Shown here piece by piece: positions 43,647 to 52,465 of a DNA stretch of 64,000 bases; the stretch's first letter is position 1, and each line of letters starts with the position of its first letter. The stretch spans positions 1 through 64,000 of the forward strand of contig JBCBGZ010000007.1 in NCBI GenBank assembly GCA_038526245.1, read 5' to 3'. The notes below the pieces were generated by a model. It saw only the letters and a program-made list of their open reading frames with translations. It was not told where the DNA came from and made no database searches. Source of the stretch: UBA5336 sp038526245. Its GTDB lineage: Bacteria > Pseudomonadota > Alphaproteobacteria > Caulobacterales > Hyphomonadaceae. A program made the translations under genes and the position numbers.

Positions 43647-45131
43647 ATGAGTAATCTTGCACGCAAGACGATTGATGGGGCGACACTCAATGTGTCGACA
43701 ATCCTGTTCAAGACAGTGTTGCAGTTCGTTGTCGTGTTGCCGATCCTGGCGCGCACAATTCCGCCAGAGCAGTTCGGCTATGTCGGCATGGCGATGGCGT
43801 TTGTCGCGCTGTTCACGATGTTCAACGATCTGGGCATCTCTGCCGCTCTGGTGCGGGCGGATGCCCCATCGCCTGCCTTCTGGTCGACGGCGTTCTGGAC
43901 CAATATCGCCCTTGGCGGCGCCATGACCATCGGCACATTCCTCGCCGCACCGCTTATTGCGGGGTTCTACCGAGAACCCGTGGTTGAGCCTTTGGTACAG
44001 GCCCTATCGGCCATGGTGCTAATGCACTGCGTTTTCCTCGTGCCCATGGCCTGGATGCAGCGCAATTTCCGCTTTCGAACCATTGCAGCGATTGACCTGA
44101 TAGCGACCCTTGCGTCAGCCGTCGTCGTGCTGACCGCAGCAGCCCAGGGCCTTGGTATGTGGGCACTCGTGCTGCAGCAGGTCGTGCTCTACTTCATCAA
44201 GATGGTTGGCGGTCTCGCGGCCCAGCGTGCACCCCTGCGCTTCCTCTATGATTTTTCAGAGATTGTCGCGGTCCTGCCATTCAGCCTGCGTCTGACGGGC
44301 GAAGCCTTCGTGACCTTCATCAATCGCAATGCGGACAATATCCTGATCGGGCGTTACCTGGGCGCGGAGCAGCTCGGCTTCTATGGCCGGGCGTACCAGA
44401 TCATGCTTGTGCCGGTGTCCTCGCTCTCGCTGGGCGCCGGCTATGCCCTTTATCCCGCCATGTCGTCGATCAAGCACGAAACGGAACGTCTGCGGTTGGT
44501 GTTCCTGCGGTCTGTCTCCGTGCTGGCGGGTATTGCCATCCCGATGATGACGGGGCTGGCCATGGTCAGTGAGCCATTTGTGGCACTGGTTTTCGGGCCG
44601 AATTGGGCTCCTGTTGTGCCGGTCTTGTCGATCCTCGCCTTTGTGGGCGTCATCCAGACGGTGGGCGGCCCGTCAAACGTGCTCTGGAAGGCGCTCGGCA
44701 ACTCAAAGATCCTGCTGCAATGGGCTTTGATCCGAATGGTCGGCTTCGTGATTGCCTTTGCTGTCGGTGTTTATATGGGCTCCCTGCTGGCCCTTTCAGT
44801 CGCCTATCTGATCGCGAATTTCGTCCTGTTTGTGCCGCTACAGATCATTACCTTGCGCCATATGAGGATCCCAGTGTCGCAGTATGTGTCCGCCATTCTG
44901 CCCACCGCGGTGTCTTCGGCGCTGATGGCGGGGGCGATTTATGCTGTCCAGGCGCTGTGGCCGGGGCTGGACGCGCTGTCCAGCGCGGTCCAACTCGTCA
45001 TCCTTGTGCCGATCGGGATCGGTGTCTTCCTCGCGGCGATGTACACACTCTTCAACGGCTTCGTCCGAGAACTGATCGATGAGGCGAAGGCCCTTGTGCA
45101 GCAGCGCCAGCAAGGTGCGCCGGCAGAGTAG
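43647..45131 (+). CDS. Polysaccharide flippase (Wzx/MATE-like)
   Basis: The 494-residue protein has about 12-14 membrane helices and the segments TILFKTVLQFVVVLPILART and NRNADNILIGRYLGAEQLGFY, which are typical of Wzx/PST-type oligosaccharide exporters. It moves lipid-linked glycan across the inner membrane. The start ATG 43647 precedes SNLARKTIDG. It opens the rightward glycan block of flippase, glycosyltransferase, sulfotransferase and GT39 protein (43647-48848). Confidence 0.92.
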   Translation: MSNLARKTIDGATLNVSTILFKTVLQFVVVLPILARTIPPEQFGYVGMAMAFVALFTMFNDLGISAALVRADAPSPAFWSTAFWTNIALGGAMTIGTFLAAPLIAGFYREPVVEPLVQALSAMVLMHCVFLVPMAWMQRNFRFRTIAAIDLIATLASAVVVLTAAAQGLGMWALVLQQVVLYFIKMVGGLAAQRAPLRFLYDFSEIVAVLPFSLRLTGEAFVTFINRNADNILIGRYLGAEQLGFYGRAYQIMLVPVSSLSLGAGYALYPAMSSIKHETERLRLVFLRSVSVLAGIAIPMMTGLAMVSEPFVALVFGPNWAPVVPVLSILAFVGVIQTVGGPSNVLWKALGNSKILLQWALIRMVGFVIAFAVGVYMGSLLALSVAYLIANFVLFVPLQIITLRHMRIPVSQYVSAILPTAVSSALMAGAIYAVQALWPGLDALSSAVQLVILVPIGIGVFLAAMYTLFNGFVRELIDEAKALVQQRQQGAPAE

Positions 45132-45208
45132 GCAAGGCATGGCGTTTGCTTAGGGATGAAGACGCTTCGTCAATGTGGGATGGGCGGAGCACAGGCGAGG
45201 AGAGCGCG

Positions 45209-46372
45209 GTGGCCAAGGCCCCCTTCGATGTTCTGATACTGGTGGACCCCCGCTTCATGGGCGGAACAGCCACGTCCGTGGCCAGCGATGTGCGCACTTT
45301 TTCCGCCGCGGGTGTCTCGGTTGGGATGTATTTTGTCGAGGGCCAGGATTTTTTCCTGCCCCATGAAACAGCTAACCCAGCACTCGAGGCACTGTTTGAT
45401 CTGCCAGGTGTCGAGCGCGTTTCTAGCGATGGCCCGTTGGCCGCACGTTTGGCTTGCTTCCATCATCCCCAACCCTTTCAGGTTGGTGTCGCGAACCCTG
45501 CTTCACTGACATGCGACCGCGCGGTAATCGTTGCGCACCAGGCCCCCTTCAAGGGGGACGGCGCCCTGGACTATGATCCGTTTGCGGTTCAATCACGCAT
45601 CCGAACCCAATTTGGCGTCCGCCCCCTCTGGGCGCCGATTTCCGGCGTTTGCCGGGCCCAACTCCAAAGTTTCGCTCCATTGCTGAGACTGACAACGCTA
45701 GACTGGATCAACACATTCGATGTCGCGGACTGGGCGCCCAAGCGCGAAAAGCTGACATCGCCCGATCTTACCGTGGGACGCCATGGCCGTCCGCATGCGG
45801 AAAAGTGGGGCGACTCTCCCGCTGAAATCGCCGCCAGCCTCCCGGCCGGGCCCCACACGCACATTCGCACCATGGGAACCGACCCGGCATTCTTCGAGGA
45901 TATGGGTCTGGATGTCTCGCGCTGGGACGTGCTCGCCTTCAACGCCGAACCCGTGACCGACTTTCTCGATAGCCTCGATGTTTTCGCCTATTTCTATTCC
46001 AGCCGCTGGACCGAGACTTTTGGGCGGACCGTGGCTGAAGCGATGCTGATGGGAGCACGTTGTATTCTGGACCCCGGCCTTCGAGTGACGTTCGGTCCCC
46101 ATGCGATCTATTGCCAGCCTTCAGAGGTCGCGTCCGTGCTCGACACAATCCGTCATGATCTTGTCGGGGCACGGCAGGCTGCGGCTGAGGCGCGGGACTA
46201 TTGCCTGGAGGCCTATGCGACATCTGCAATCCCGGCGCGTTACGAGGCCCTTCTGTCAGATACCGGAACAACATCACGCGGCGCATCGCCAAGCGCATCT
46301 CCCTTCACCGCCGCACGCAAATGGACGGGTTTCCACAAGCGTCGCCGCCAGGACAAGAGGTTGACCGCCTGA
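45209..46372 (+). CDS. Glycosyltransferase-like protein (GT-B type)
   Basis: The 387-residue protein has a GT-B-type C-terminal domain: FYSSRWTETFGRTVAEAMLMGARCILDPG, with the conserved Glu-Ala-Met segment. The N-terminal half has VLILVDPRFMGGTATSVASD, a typical acceptor-side start. The GTG at 45209 is chosen because GAGGAG is six bases upstream; longer in-frame starts lack a ribosome site. The stop overlaps the sulfotransferase start (TGATG at 46370-46374), so the genes are coupled. Donor and acceptor are unknown. Confidence 0.85.
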   Translation: MAKAPFDVLILVDPRFMGGTATSVASDVRTFSAAGVSVGMYFVEGQDFFLPHETANPALEALFDLPGVERVSSDGPLAARLACFHHPQPFQVGVANPASLTCDRAVIVAHQAPFKGDGALDYDPFAVQSRIRTQFGVRPLWAPISGVCRAQLQSFAPLLRLTTLDWINTFDVADWAPKREKLTSPDLTVGRHGRPHAEKWGDSPAEIAASLPAGPHTHIRTMGTDPAFFEDMGLDVSRWDVLAFNAEPVTDFLDSLDVFAYFYSSRWTETFGRTVAEAMLMGARCILDPGLRVTFGPHAIYCQPSEVASVLDTIRHDLVGARQAAAEARDYCLEAYATSAIPARYEALLSDTGTTSRGASPSASPFTAARKWTGFHKRRRQDKRLTA

Positions 46373-47232
46373 TGGCCACGACCGTCGCTCCACTTTTCAT
46401 TATCGGCGCCCCGCGCTCCGGCAACACGCTCACGCGCCGCGTGCTGATGGCGTCTGGTCAGATTTACATTCCGCCGGAGACCTATGTGATCGGTGAGATC
46501 CTGTCGCGCTGGTCGAAATGGCGTGGGCTTACCTGGCGCGAGAAAGTCTGGATGGTTTGCGCCTATATCGACCGTCATCCGCACCGGGACGATTTCGAGA
46601 TTGAGAGCTTTTCCCCGTTCGCCAACGGCGTTGAGGGGTGGGAAAAGTCCCGCCAGTCTGTCCAGGCGCTATACGACGCGCTCTATGCGTTCATGGCCGG
46701 CGAGCATGGGTTTACGGAGGCGCGCTGGGGAGACAAGACGCCCTGGAACACGGTGCACCTGTCTCACATCGTAAAAGCGTTCCCGGATGCCTACTTCCTG
46801 CATTTGCAGCGCCATGGCCTCGACGTTGTCGCCTCCCAGGTGAAGGCGGGGATGCGGGATATTGAAGGCTCCGCCCAACGCTGGATTGATGCGAACACAT
46901 CTTGCCTAAAACAGATGAAGCGCGCCCGGCGCGCACCGCTGACCGTGGCGTATGAGGACCTGGTCCGGGATCCGGAAACGGTGTTCTCGAAAATCTTTGC
47001 GTGGGCCGACATGGACTTCGATCCTGCACACCTGACGCGTGTGCCCGAAAAACTCGCAGACGTTGGGCGACACGCACACCATGCAGCGGTGACAAAGCCA
47101 ATCACGGCCAGCTCCATCGGCCGTTGGAAGGACAGTCTGACAACCGAAGACCTCGCGCGATTGCCAGCCGGGTTTGATGATATGATGACCACGCTTGGAT
47201 ACGATCCAGTCGCCTCACAGGTTGAGGCTTGA
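46372..47232 (+). CDS. PAPS-dependent sulfotransferase
   Basis: The 286-residue protein has the PAPS 5-prime-phosphate loop FIIGAPRSGNTLTRR near residues 9-23 and a 3-prime-phosphate-like segment LQRHGLDVVASQVK. The middle region (YEDLVRDPETVFSKIFAWADM) is typical of sulfotransferase family proteins. It transfers sulfate from PAPS to an acceptor, here probably a sugar, because it sits in a glycan cluster. The start ATG 46372 overlaps the upstream stop codon. Confidence 0.9.
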   Translation: MATTVAPLFIIGAPRSGNTLTRRVLMASGQIYIPPETYVIGEILSRWSKWRGLTWREKVWMVCAYIDRHPHRDDFEIESFSPFANGVEGWEKSRQSVQALYDALYAFMAGEHGFTEARWGDKTPWNTVHLSHIVKAFPDAYFLHLQRHGLDVVASQVKAGMRDIEGSAQRWIDANTSCLKQMKRARRAPLTVAYEDLVRDPETVFSKIFAWADMDFDPAHLTRVPEKLADVGRHAHHAAVTKPITASSIGRWKDSLTTEDLARLPAGFDDMMTTLGYDPVASQVEA

Positions 47233-47237
47233 GTGGC

Positions 47238-48848
47238 ATGGGCTTTTTGCAGGTGGCAGAAGAACAGATAAAACGCGTCTTGATCGATAACGTGCCAAGC
47301 CTGCCGAGGTTCTGGGTCTGGTTTGCTGTAATTGTTGCTGCCGGAACAATCGCACGGTTCTGGAATCTGTCGGGCGCGCCGATCTGGATGGATGAAGCTG
47401 TCACGCTGGCTTTTGCCCGGTTGGACCTGGGAACGATCATCTGGGGCAATATCGACAATCATCCGAACATGACATGGGTAGTCCAGCACCTCTGGCACCG
47501 TATCACGCCGGACCCCGACTATGCCCGGGTGCCAGCCGCAGTGTTCGGCTCAATGTCCGTGGCCGCGATGGTGCTGGCCACGCGCGATATCGCCAATGTA
47601 CGCGCCGCCATTTTCACCGGCCTGCTGTTCGCATTCGCCACGGGCCACATTTATTACAGCCAGGATGCACGGATGTATCCGTACCTCATTTTCGGGTTGA
47701 TCCTGGCACTGTGGGGCGGCGTGGGGCACGCCCGGCCAAACTTGCATGGCCAACGGACCTATGCAGCGCTTTACGTGTTGGGCGGGTTCTTCGCCATCTA
47801 CAGCCACGCGCTTGGCCTTATCGTGATGGGATTGATCGGGTTCGCGAGCCTTGCCGTTGGCCTCGGTGGCGACGATCGCATGCGCTTCGGTCGCGATTGG
47901 CTGGTGCGTAACGCGATCCTCTTTGTGCTGACATTACCATGGTTGATTGCCCTGCCGGGCGCGTCCAGCACGTTCCCGGGCCTTGGCGGCGACAACAGCA
48001 TTCTGGATATCCAGTGGTTCTATAGAAACATCACTGGCTTTCCTGGCCTCGGTGGACTGTCCATGCTGTTTGAAGCGGTGTTCTACGCCCTTGCCGCCGC
48101 GTCGGTTCCGATCGCGTGGGTCAGTGGCCGCCGCGCCCTCGCGACCAGCTTGTTTGCGCTTATCGTAGTGTTTCCGTTGGTGGTGCTCGTCCTGCACATC
48201 CGCCAACCTCTCCTGGCCAACAAGGTTCTGCTGCCGGCGATTATTCCGCTCACGCTTGGGGCCGGCTATGTCCTGTCGCGGCTGAAATGGCCCGCGCTTG
48301 GAGCAGGTCTGGGCGCTATACTGGTGCTCGCCGCGCTGGGATCTTCTGTGGTCGAACTGCGCCATCACATCAAGCCGGAAGACTATCGCGGGGGCTTCGC
48401 TTTCGCCGAGGAAGAAGGCTTCGGTGATGCACCGGCCCTGACGTGTATCCACTTCCACAGTGCTGCAACCTGGGAGAACCGGCGCGAGGGCCGAACACTG
48501 TTTTATCGCCGCGGTGATGTGATCGATTATCAGGGGCCTGACTATTGGCAGGCAGCCCGCCGCACGATGACGTGGCTGCGCGCTGCCGACGCCGATGCGA
48601 TTGACGCTGAATTGGGCGGCGGGTGGCTCATAGACGGTGGACTCGAAGGGGCTTTGCATCGCGACGATCAGGTGATCTTCATTCGCCCATCCTGTCCGAC
48701 CGGGCGTGAGGCAGAAATCATCGAGTCACTGGAAACGCTGGGCTTTGCTCTGAAGGGGGAAACCCTTGTGCGAGGGGCCGCGGCCGACTTCACCATTCTG
48801 GAAGAGCCCCAAACCCGCGTCAGCTTGTTTGAGCGGGCCGCGCGGTAG
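47238..48848 (+). CDS. GT39/ArnT-like membrane glycosyltransferase
   Basis: The 536-residue protein has about ten membrane helices and the GT-C signature IWMDEAVTLAF in the first loop, plus the SQDARMYPYLIFGLILAL segment of the GT39/ArnT/PMT group. These enzymes transfer a sugar from a polyprenyl-phosphate donor in the periplasm. ATG 47238 is used; a TTG at 47229 is also in frame. It ends the coupled glycan block before the convergent aldo/keto reductase gene. Confidence 0.9.
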   Translation: MGFLQVAEEQIKRVLIDNVPSLPRFWVWFAVIVAAGTIARFWNLSGAPIWMDEAVTLAFARLDLGTIIWGNIDNHPNMTWVVQHLWHRITPDPDYARVPAAVFGSMSVAAMVLATRDIANVRAAIFTGLLFAFATGHIYYSQDARMYPYLIFGLILALWGGVGHARPNLHGQRTYAALYVLGGFFAIYSHALGLIVMGLIGFASLAVGLGGDDRMRFGRDWLVRNAILFVLTLPWLIALPGASSTFPGLGGDNSILDIQWFYRNITGFPGLGGLSMLFEAVFYALAAASVPIAWVSGRRALATSLFALIVVFPLVVLVLHIRQPLLANKVLLPAIIPLTLGAGYVLSRLKWPALGAGLGAILVLAALGSSVVELRHHIKPEDYRGGFAFAEEEGFGDAPALTCIHFHSAATWENRREGRTLFYRRGDVIDYQGPDYWQAARRTMTWLRAADADAIDAELGGGWLIDGGLEGALHRDDQVIFIRPSCPTGREAEIIESLETLGFALKGETLVRGAAADFTILEEPQTRVSLFERAAR

Positions 48849-48853
48849 CGGCC

Positions 48854-49831
48854 TCAAGCCGGCGCCAAATCCATCTTTGCAACTTGCTCTGCAACTTTGG
48901 CCAGGGCCTTGAACTGGGCGTCGGTCAGGCGTGGGCGCTCGGCGGTCCGCACCATTTGCGTGATGCGGTCAGGCCGCGACGTCGTGAACAGAACCTGTCC
49001 ATCGGGATTTGAGTGGAGCGCATATTCCAGAAGGCAGCGGGCGAGCCGTCTGGGTCGGCGAATGTCAGCATAGACGCAATGGCTCGCCTTTTCTGCAAAC
49101 TTCGGCTCGGCATTGAAAGCGCGCTGGAAACGTTCGAGCGACGCTCCGAGCCAGGAATGTGTCATCAACAGCGTCGTCTCTTCGCCGGCTGGGCGCGGCG
49201 CCGCATCGAACACACTGTCAGAGGTCTGAACGACGGGAAATGCGTCTGGATAACTGTCCAGAATACGGTCGGTCTGCTCGCGCGTTGACGCGATGCCAAA
49301 GCTGCAGAACAGGCCTTCGCGCCGCCAGTCTTCCAGCGCCTTCAAAACCTGTCCATCGGCCAGATGATGGGCGTCGACCTCGTGCAAAAGGAAGAGGTCC
49401 AGATAGTCTGTCCCCAGTGCAGAGAGGCTTTCCTCTAGGCTTGCGCGCAACTGGGCAACGTCAAATTGTCCGAATGTGGGCTCGTTCCAGCGCGGCTTCG
49501 GCAGGACCCCCACGCCGCCCGGAAGCTTCCGACCAATCGTTAGTCCCTTATTTACGGCCCGGCGAAACGTGGTGTTGATCGGCGGGATGATGCCGGCCTT
49601 GCTGACAAGGAACACATCAGACCGGCGCCCATTCAGCGCGTCGCCCAATATCTGCTCGGCAGTGCCGTCGCCATACAGTCTCGCAGTATCAAAATGAGTG
49701 ATGCCCGCATCAAGCGCCGCATGGATGAGGCGAACCTGCGCGGCGCGGTCACCCCTGCCGTTCAATGCGCCGGTTCCAAAGCCAAGGCGCAACCCTTCTG
49801 GGCGATGCAACTGGGTCAAGGTGGGCTCCAT
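48854..49831 (-). CDS. Aldo/keto reductase
   Basis: The 325-residue protein has the AKR fold with the tetrad Asp and Tyr in HFDTARLYGDG, Lys in FLVSKAG and His in FLLHEVDAHH. It reduces a carbonyl with NADPH. ATG 49831 begins MEPTLTQLHR; a longer in-frame extension to 50014 includes unlike sequence and would overlap the divergent GMC gene. It ends 6 bases after the GT39 stop codon and lies beside a GMC oxidoreductase, which suggests a joint alcohol/aldehyde step in making the surface glycan or its precursor. Confidence 0.93.
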   Translation of the reverse strand: MEPTLTQLHRPEGLRLGFGTGALNGRGDRAAQVRLIHAALDAGITHFDTARLYGDGTAEQILGDALNGRRSDVFLVSKAGIIPPINTTFRRAVNKGLTIGRKLPGGVGVLPKPRWNEPTFGQFDVAQLRASLEESLSALGTDYLDLFLLHEVDAHHLADGQVLKALEDWRREGLFCSFGIASTREQTDRILDSYPDAFPVVQTSDSVFDAAPRPAGEETTLLMTHSWLGASLERFQRAFNAEPKFAEKASHCVYADIRRPRRLARCLLEYALHSNPDGQVLFTTSRPDRITQMVRTAERPRLTDAQFKALAKVAEQVAKMDLAPA

Positions 49832-49940
49832 TTTCGTGCAGTTTAGGTCGTAATCTGGCATAGGGGGTGCACGTGGCTTGAACCCCAGCAAGCGCGGTGC
49901 CAGACCCGGCATACGCAGCGGGACAGGGACCAGGCGCGCC

Positions 49941-51575
49941 ATGTTCAAACGATTTCCAACCCTTGCAGAGGCCGAAGCCCGAACGACGAATGACGTGCTG
50001 GAAACGCCCGGCAAGTTCGATGCGATTGTCGTTGGCGGCGGGGCGTCAGGGGGCTTTGCAGCACGGCTTCTCTGCGAAGCTGGGTTGCAGACCCTCGTGC
50101 TGGATGCCGGTTGGACACCCCCGATTACCCGTGCGCCGCTGCGCCGGGCGACAAGCGGGTTTGTGTCAGCGCTGGCACAGCCTGCCGCCGTGCGATACCT
50201 TCCACCGCGCGTGATTTACAAGGGCCGGCAGGTGCTCAAGGCCCTCGGCCGCATGCGCCAGCCGGTTCAGACAGAATGCTATGCCTGGGAGCGGGATCCA
50301 GCGGCCTTTGTCGATGACGTCGACAATCCGTACGAGACGCCCGAGGACAAGCCCTACACATGGTTGCGGACCCATACGCCCGGCGGGCGGGTGCGCGTCC
50401 CCGGTCATGGGCGGCAATACTATCGCTTTTCAGAAGCCGAGTTCTCTCCAAGTGATGATCTGTCACCGAAGTGGCCATTTGGATACGAAGAGCTGGCGCC
50501 CTGGTATGCGAGGGCTGAAGCGATGCTGGCGCTTACGGGCGGGCGCGACGGGGTCGAAAGCGTGCCCGACAGCGACATCGCAAACCCGCTGACATTCAAC
50601 GCCGCTGAGGCTGCGCTAGTAGAGAAGGTACAAGCCCGTTGGTCGGGTGCCCAGCTCGTTGCAGGCCGGTACGCGCCGCCCATGGAAAGCCTCGGCGAAG
50701 CCTCGCTGTCCGGCAACCTCTGGTGTCGCCGCGGGGCCGTGGCGCGTGAAATTCTGAGCGATCAATCTGGCAGGGCGGCCGGCGTCGCCTGGACCGAGCC
50801 TGCCACCGGCGCCAAGCGAGACGCGCGTGCTCCGCTCGTATTCATCTGCGCGTCCCCACTGGAGTCCACGCGTTTGCTGATGCTTAGCGGGTCGTCCAAG
50901 GCACCCGATGGGGTGGGGGCAGGAAGCGGTGTCCTGGGTCGCAATCTCATGGACCATGTTCTGGTCAAAGTAGAGGGCATCGCTGGCAAACTGGCGGGTG
51001 ATGGCAAGGCGCCTGAAGATGGCCGCTGCACATTCCTTCCGCGCTTTGACCGAGCCATTGCGGGAGATACGTTCGGTCAGCGGGGCTATGGCATTCAACT
51101 CTACCAAACGCCGGGCGATGCGGACCGGTCCTGGTTTACTGCGGTTGCGTTCGGGGAGATGACCCCGCGCGCTGATAACCATATCCGGCTTCATCCCACA
51201 CGCCGGAACGCCGTCGGTCTGCCCATTCTCCATATTGAGAGCAGCCTCAGCGCGCGCGAGCATGCGCTGGCGACCTCCATGGGAGAGGCGCTTGAAGCCC
51301 TCTCCGATGTCGCTGGCGCTGAGCTCACCTTAAAGCCCAACGGGCCTGCCACGCCGGGGACGTCCGCCCATGAATGCGGAACGACCCGGTTGGGGAGCTC
51401 GCCCGATACGTCTGTTCTGGATACACACAATCAGTGCTGGGATATGCCCGGTCTCTATCTCACTGACGCGGCCAGCTTTCCGTCCCAGGGGTTTCAGAAT
51501 CCAACACTCACTGTTCTGGCGCTCACGGCGCGTGCCGTAGACCATGCCATCGCCCAGCGCGGGGCGGGTGTTTAA
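49941..51575 (+). CDS. GMC-family oxidoreductase
   Basis: The 544-residue flavoprotein has the FAD motif AIVVGGGASGGFAARLL at about residues 28-44 and a GMC C-terminus with the catalytic His in SAHECGTTRLG and Asn in GFQNPTLTVLALTARAVDHA. Compared with the GMC protein at 32225-33856 it is a distinct subfamily, with a shorter C-terminus and a longer N-terminal extension, of the kind often seen next to polysaccharide genes. It is divergent from the aldo/keto reductase. Its substrate, possibly a polyol or sugar, is unknown. Confidence 0.9.
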   Translation: MFKRFPTLAEAEARTTNDVLETPGKFDAIVVGGGASGGFAARLLCEAGLQTLVLDAGWTPPITRAPLRRATSGFVSALAQPAAVRYLPPRVIYKGRQVLKALGRMRQPVQTECYAWERDPAAFVDDVDNPYETPEDKPYTWLRTHTPGGRVRVPGHGRQYYRFSEAEFSPSDDLSPKWPFGYEELAPWYARAEAMLALTGGRDGVESVPDSDIANPLTFNAAEAALVEKVQARWSGAQLVAGRYAPPMESLGEASLSGNLWCRRGAVAREILSDQSGRAAGVAWTEPATGAKRDARAPLVFICASPLESTRLLMLSGSSKAPDGVGAGSGVLGRNLMDHVLVKVEGIAGKLAGDGKAPEDGRCTFLPRFDRAIAGDTFGQRGYGIQLYQTPGDADRSWFTAVAFGEMTPRADNHIRLHPTRRNAVGLPILHIESSLSAREHALATSMGEALEALSDVAGAELTLKPNGPATPGTSAHECGTTRLGSSPDTSVLDTHNQCWDMPGLYLTDAASFPSQGFQNPTLTVLALTARAVDHAIAQRGAGV

Positions 51576-51618
51576 AGTCGGGTCCGTCTGGCTCAACGCT
51601 CGCGGCATGTAAGGGAAA

Positions 51619-51667
51619 AGCCCTGACGAGGCTCGCATCAACAGGTGACGCCAACCCTCGCAGGGCT
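51619..51667. other. Long imperfect hairpin in a convergent gap
   Basis: AGCCCTG (51619-51625) pairs with CAGGGCT (51661-51667), and inside it GAGG (51628-51631) pairs with CCTC (51656-51659) around a 24-base loop. It lies between two genes that end facing each other and is followed by a T-rich stretch, so a bidirectional terminator role is possible. Confidence 0.4.
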
Positions 51668-51709
51668 CAATGTCTTTATGTTTCTGTCCCTCGAGGGAGG
51701 TTCGCCGCG

Positions 51710-52378
51710 CTAGTCGCGGCTTGAAACCAGTTTGAGGTGGGGACGCTTGCGCGGCGTTTGGCGCTGTGGCGCGTGGATCTCTGTAATGGCGTGGCGCCAG
51801 ATTGGGCGCGCTTCCAGCAGTTTTTCTCCGCCAAGCGGTTGGTAGTGACCTAGCAGGCGCCGCGCTGTGCCTTCGCGATGGGGAAGGGGCGCCAGGGCAA
51901 TTTCGACCTGCAGGATGCGCCCGGTCAGGGTCTCGCCCCGTGCGCGGATGACGCCTGGGCTGAGCTCGGAAGATACAGCTTCAGCAACGGAGCGTGCCAG
52001 TCCTCGGTCGGAGCCCATCCAAAGGTCGAAGAAATCCTCATCGCACACGTTTTTCCCGAAGTAATCGTGCAGAGCCTGACCCGCGGTGCGGAACAGCCAG
52101 CCGCCTTCGGCAGCCTCACGCAGGACAAAGATGTTGCCAATCAGGGATGAAGGCTCGCCCATCATCGGGCTGTGGGACAGCGCATCGCCGGGGTTTGAGT
52201 CCATCCGGCGCCAGGCTTCAAGCATGGTGCGTGTATTCGGGTGCGCTGTGCGTTCCAGCATGGGGCAGTACTCCGCTAATTCTAGGATCGCACCTCTTTG
52301 GGTGGGTGCGTTTGGGTCTGCGGGGTCCTTCGCAATCTGCGCGCCACTCCAGCGTGTGCCCTTTCGAGTTGAATTCAT
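51710..52378 (-). CDS. PAS_5-type PAS-domain protein
   Basis: The 222-residue protein has a PAS_5-type domain in the middle (LIGNIFVLREAAEGGWLFRTAGQAL, then YFGKNVCDEDFFDLW) and the typical C-terminal RPIWRHAITEIHAPQR followed by a basic PHLKLVSS. These proteins occur in several copies in Hyphomonadaceae and Rhodobacterales; their function is unknown, probably signal sensing. It starts at ATG 52378 and is divergent from the secreted protein gene at 52466. Confidence 0.88.
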   Translation of the reverse strand: MNSTRKGTRWSGAQIAKDPADPNAPTQRGAILELAEYCPMLERTAHPNTRTMLEAWRRMDSNPGDALSHSPMMGEPSSLIGNIFVLREAAEGGWLFRTAGQALHDYFGKNVCDEDFFDLWMGSDRGLARSVAEAVSSELSPGVIRARGETLTGRILQVEIALAPLPHREGTARRLLGHYQPLGGEKLLEARPIWRHAITEIHAPQRQTPRKRPHLKLVSSRD

Positions 52379-52465
52379 TCGTTAATCGGGGGCGGCATTC
52401 GCTCCGGAAGCGAAAATCGGCACGGAAGCTGCTTTTCGAAGTGGGAATTCTCGAGGAGACCCATG

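Noticed and set aside
49832..50014. N-terminal extension of the aldo/keto reductase frame
   Set aside because: It would overlap the divergent GMC gene and has no family-like sequence.
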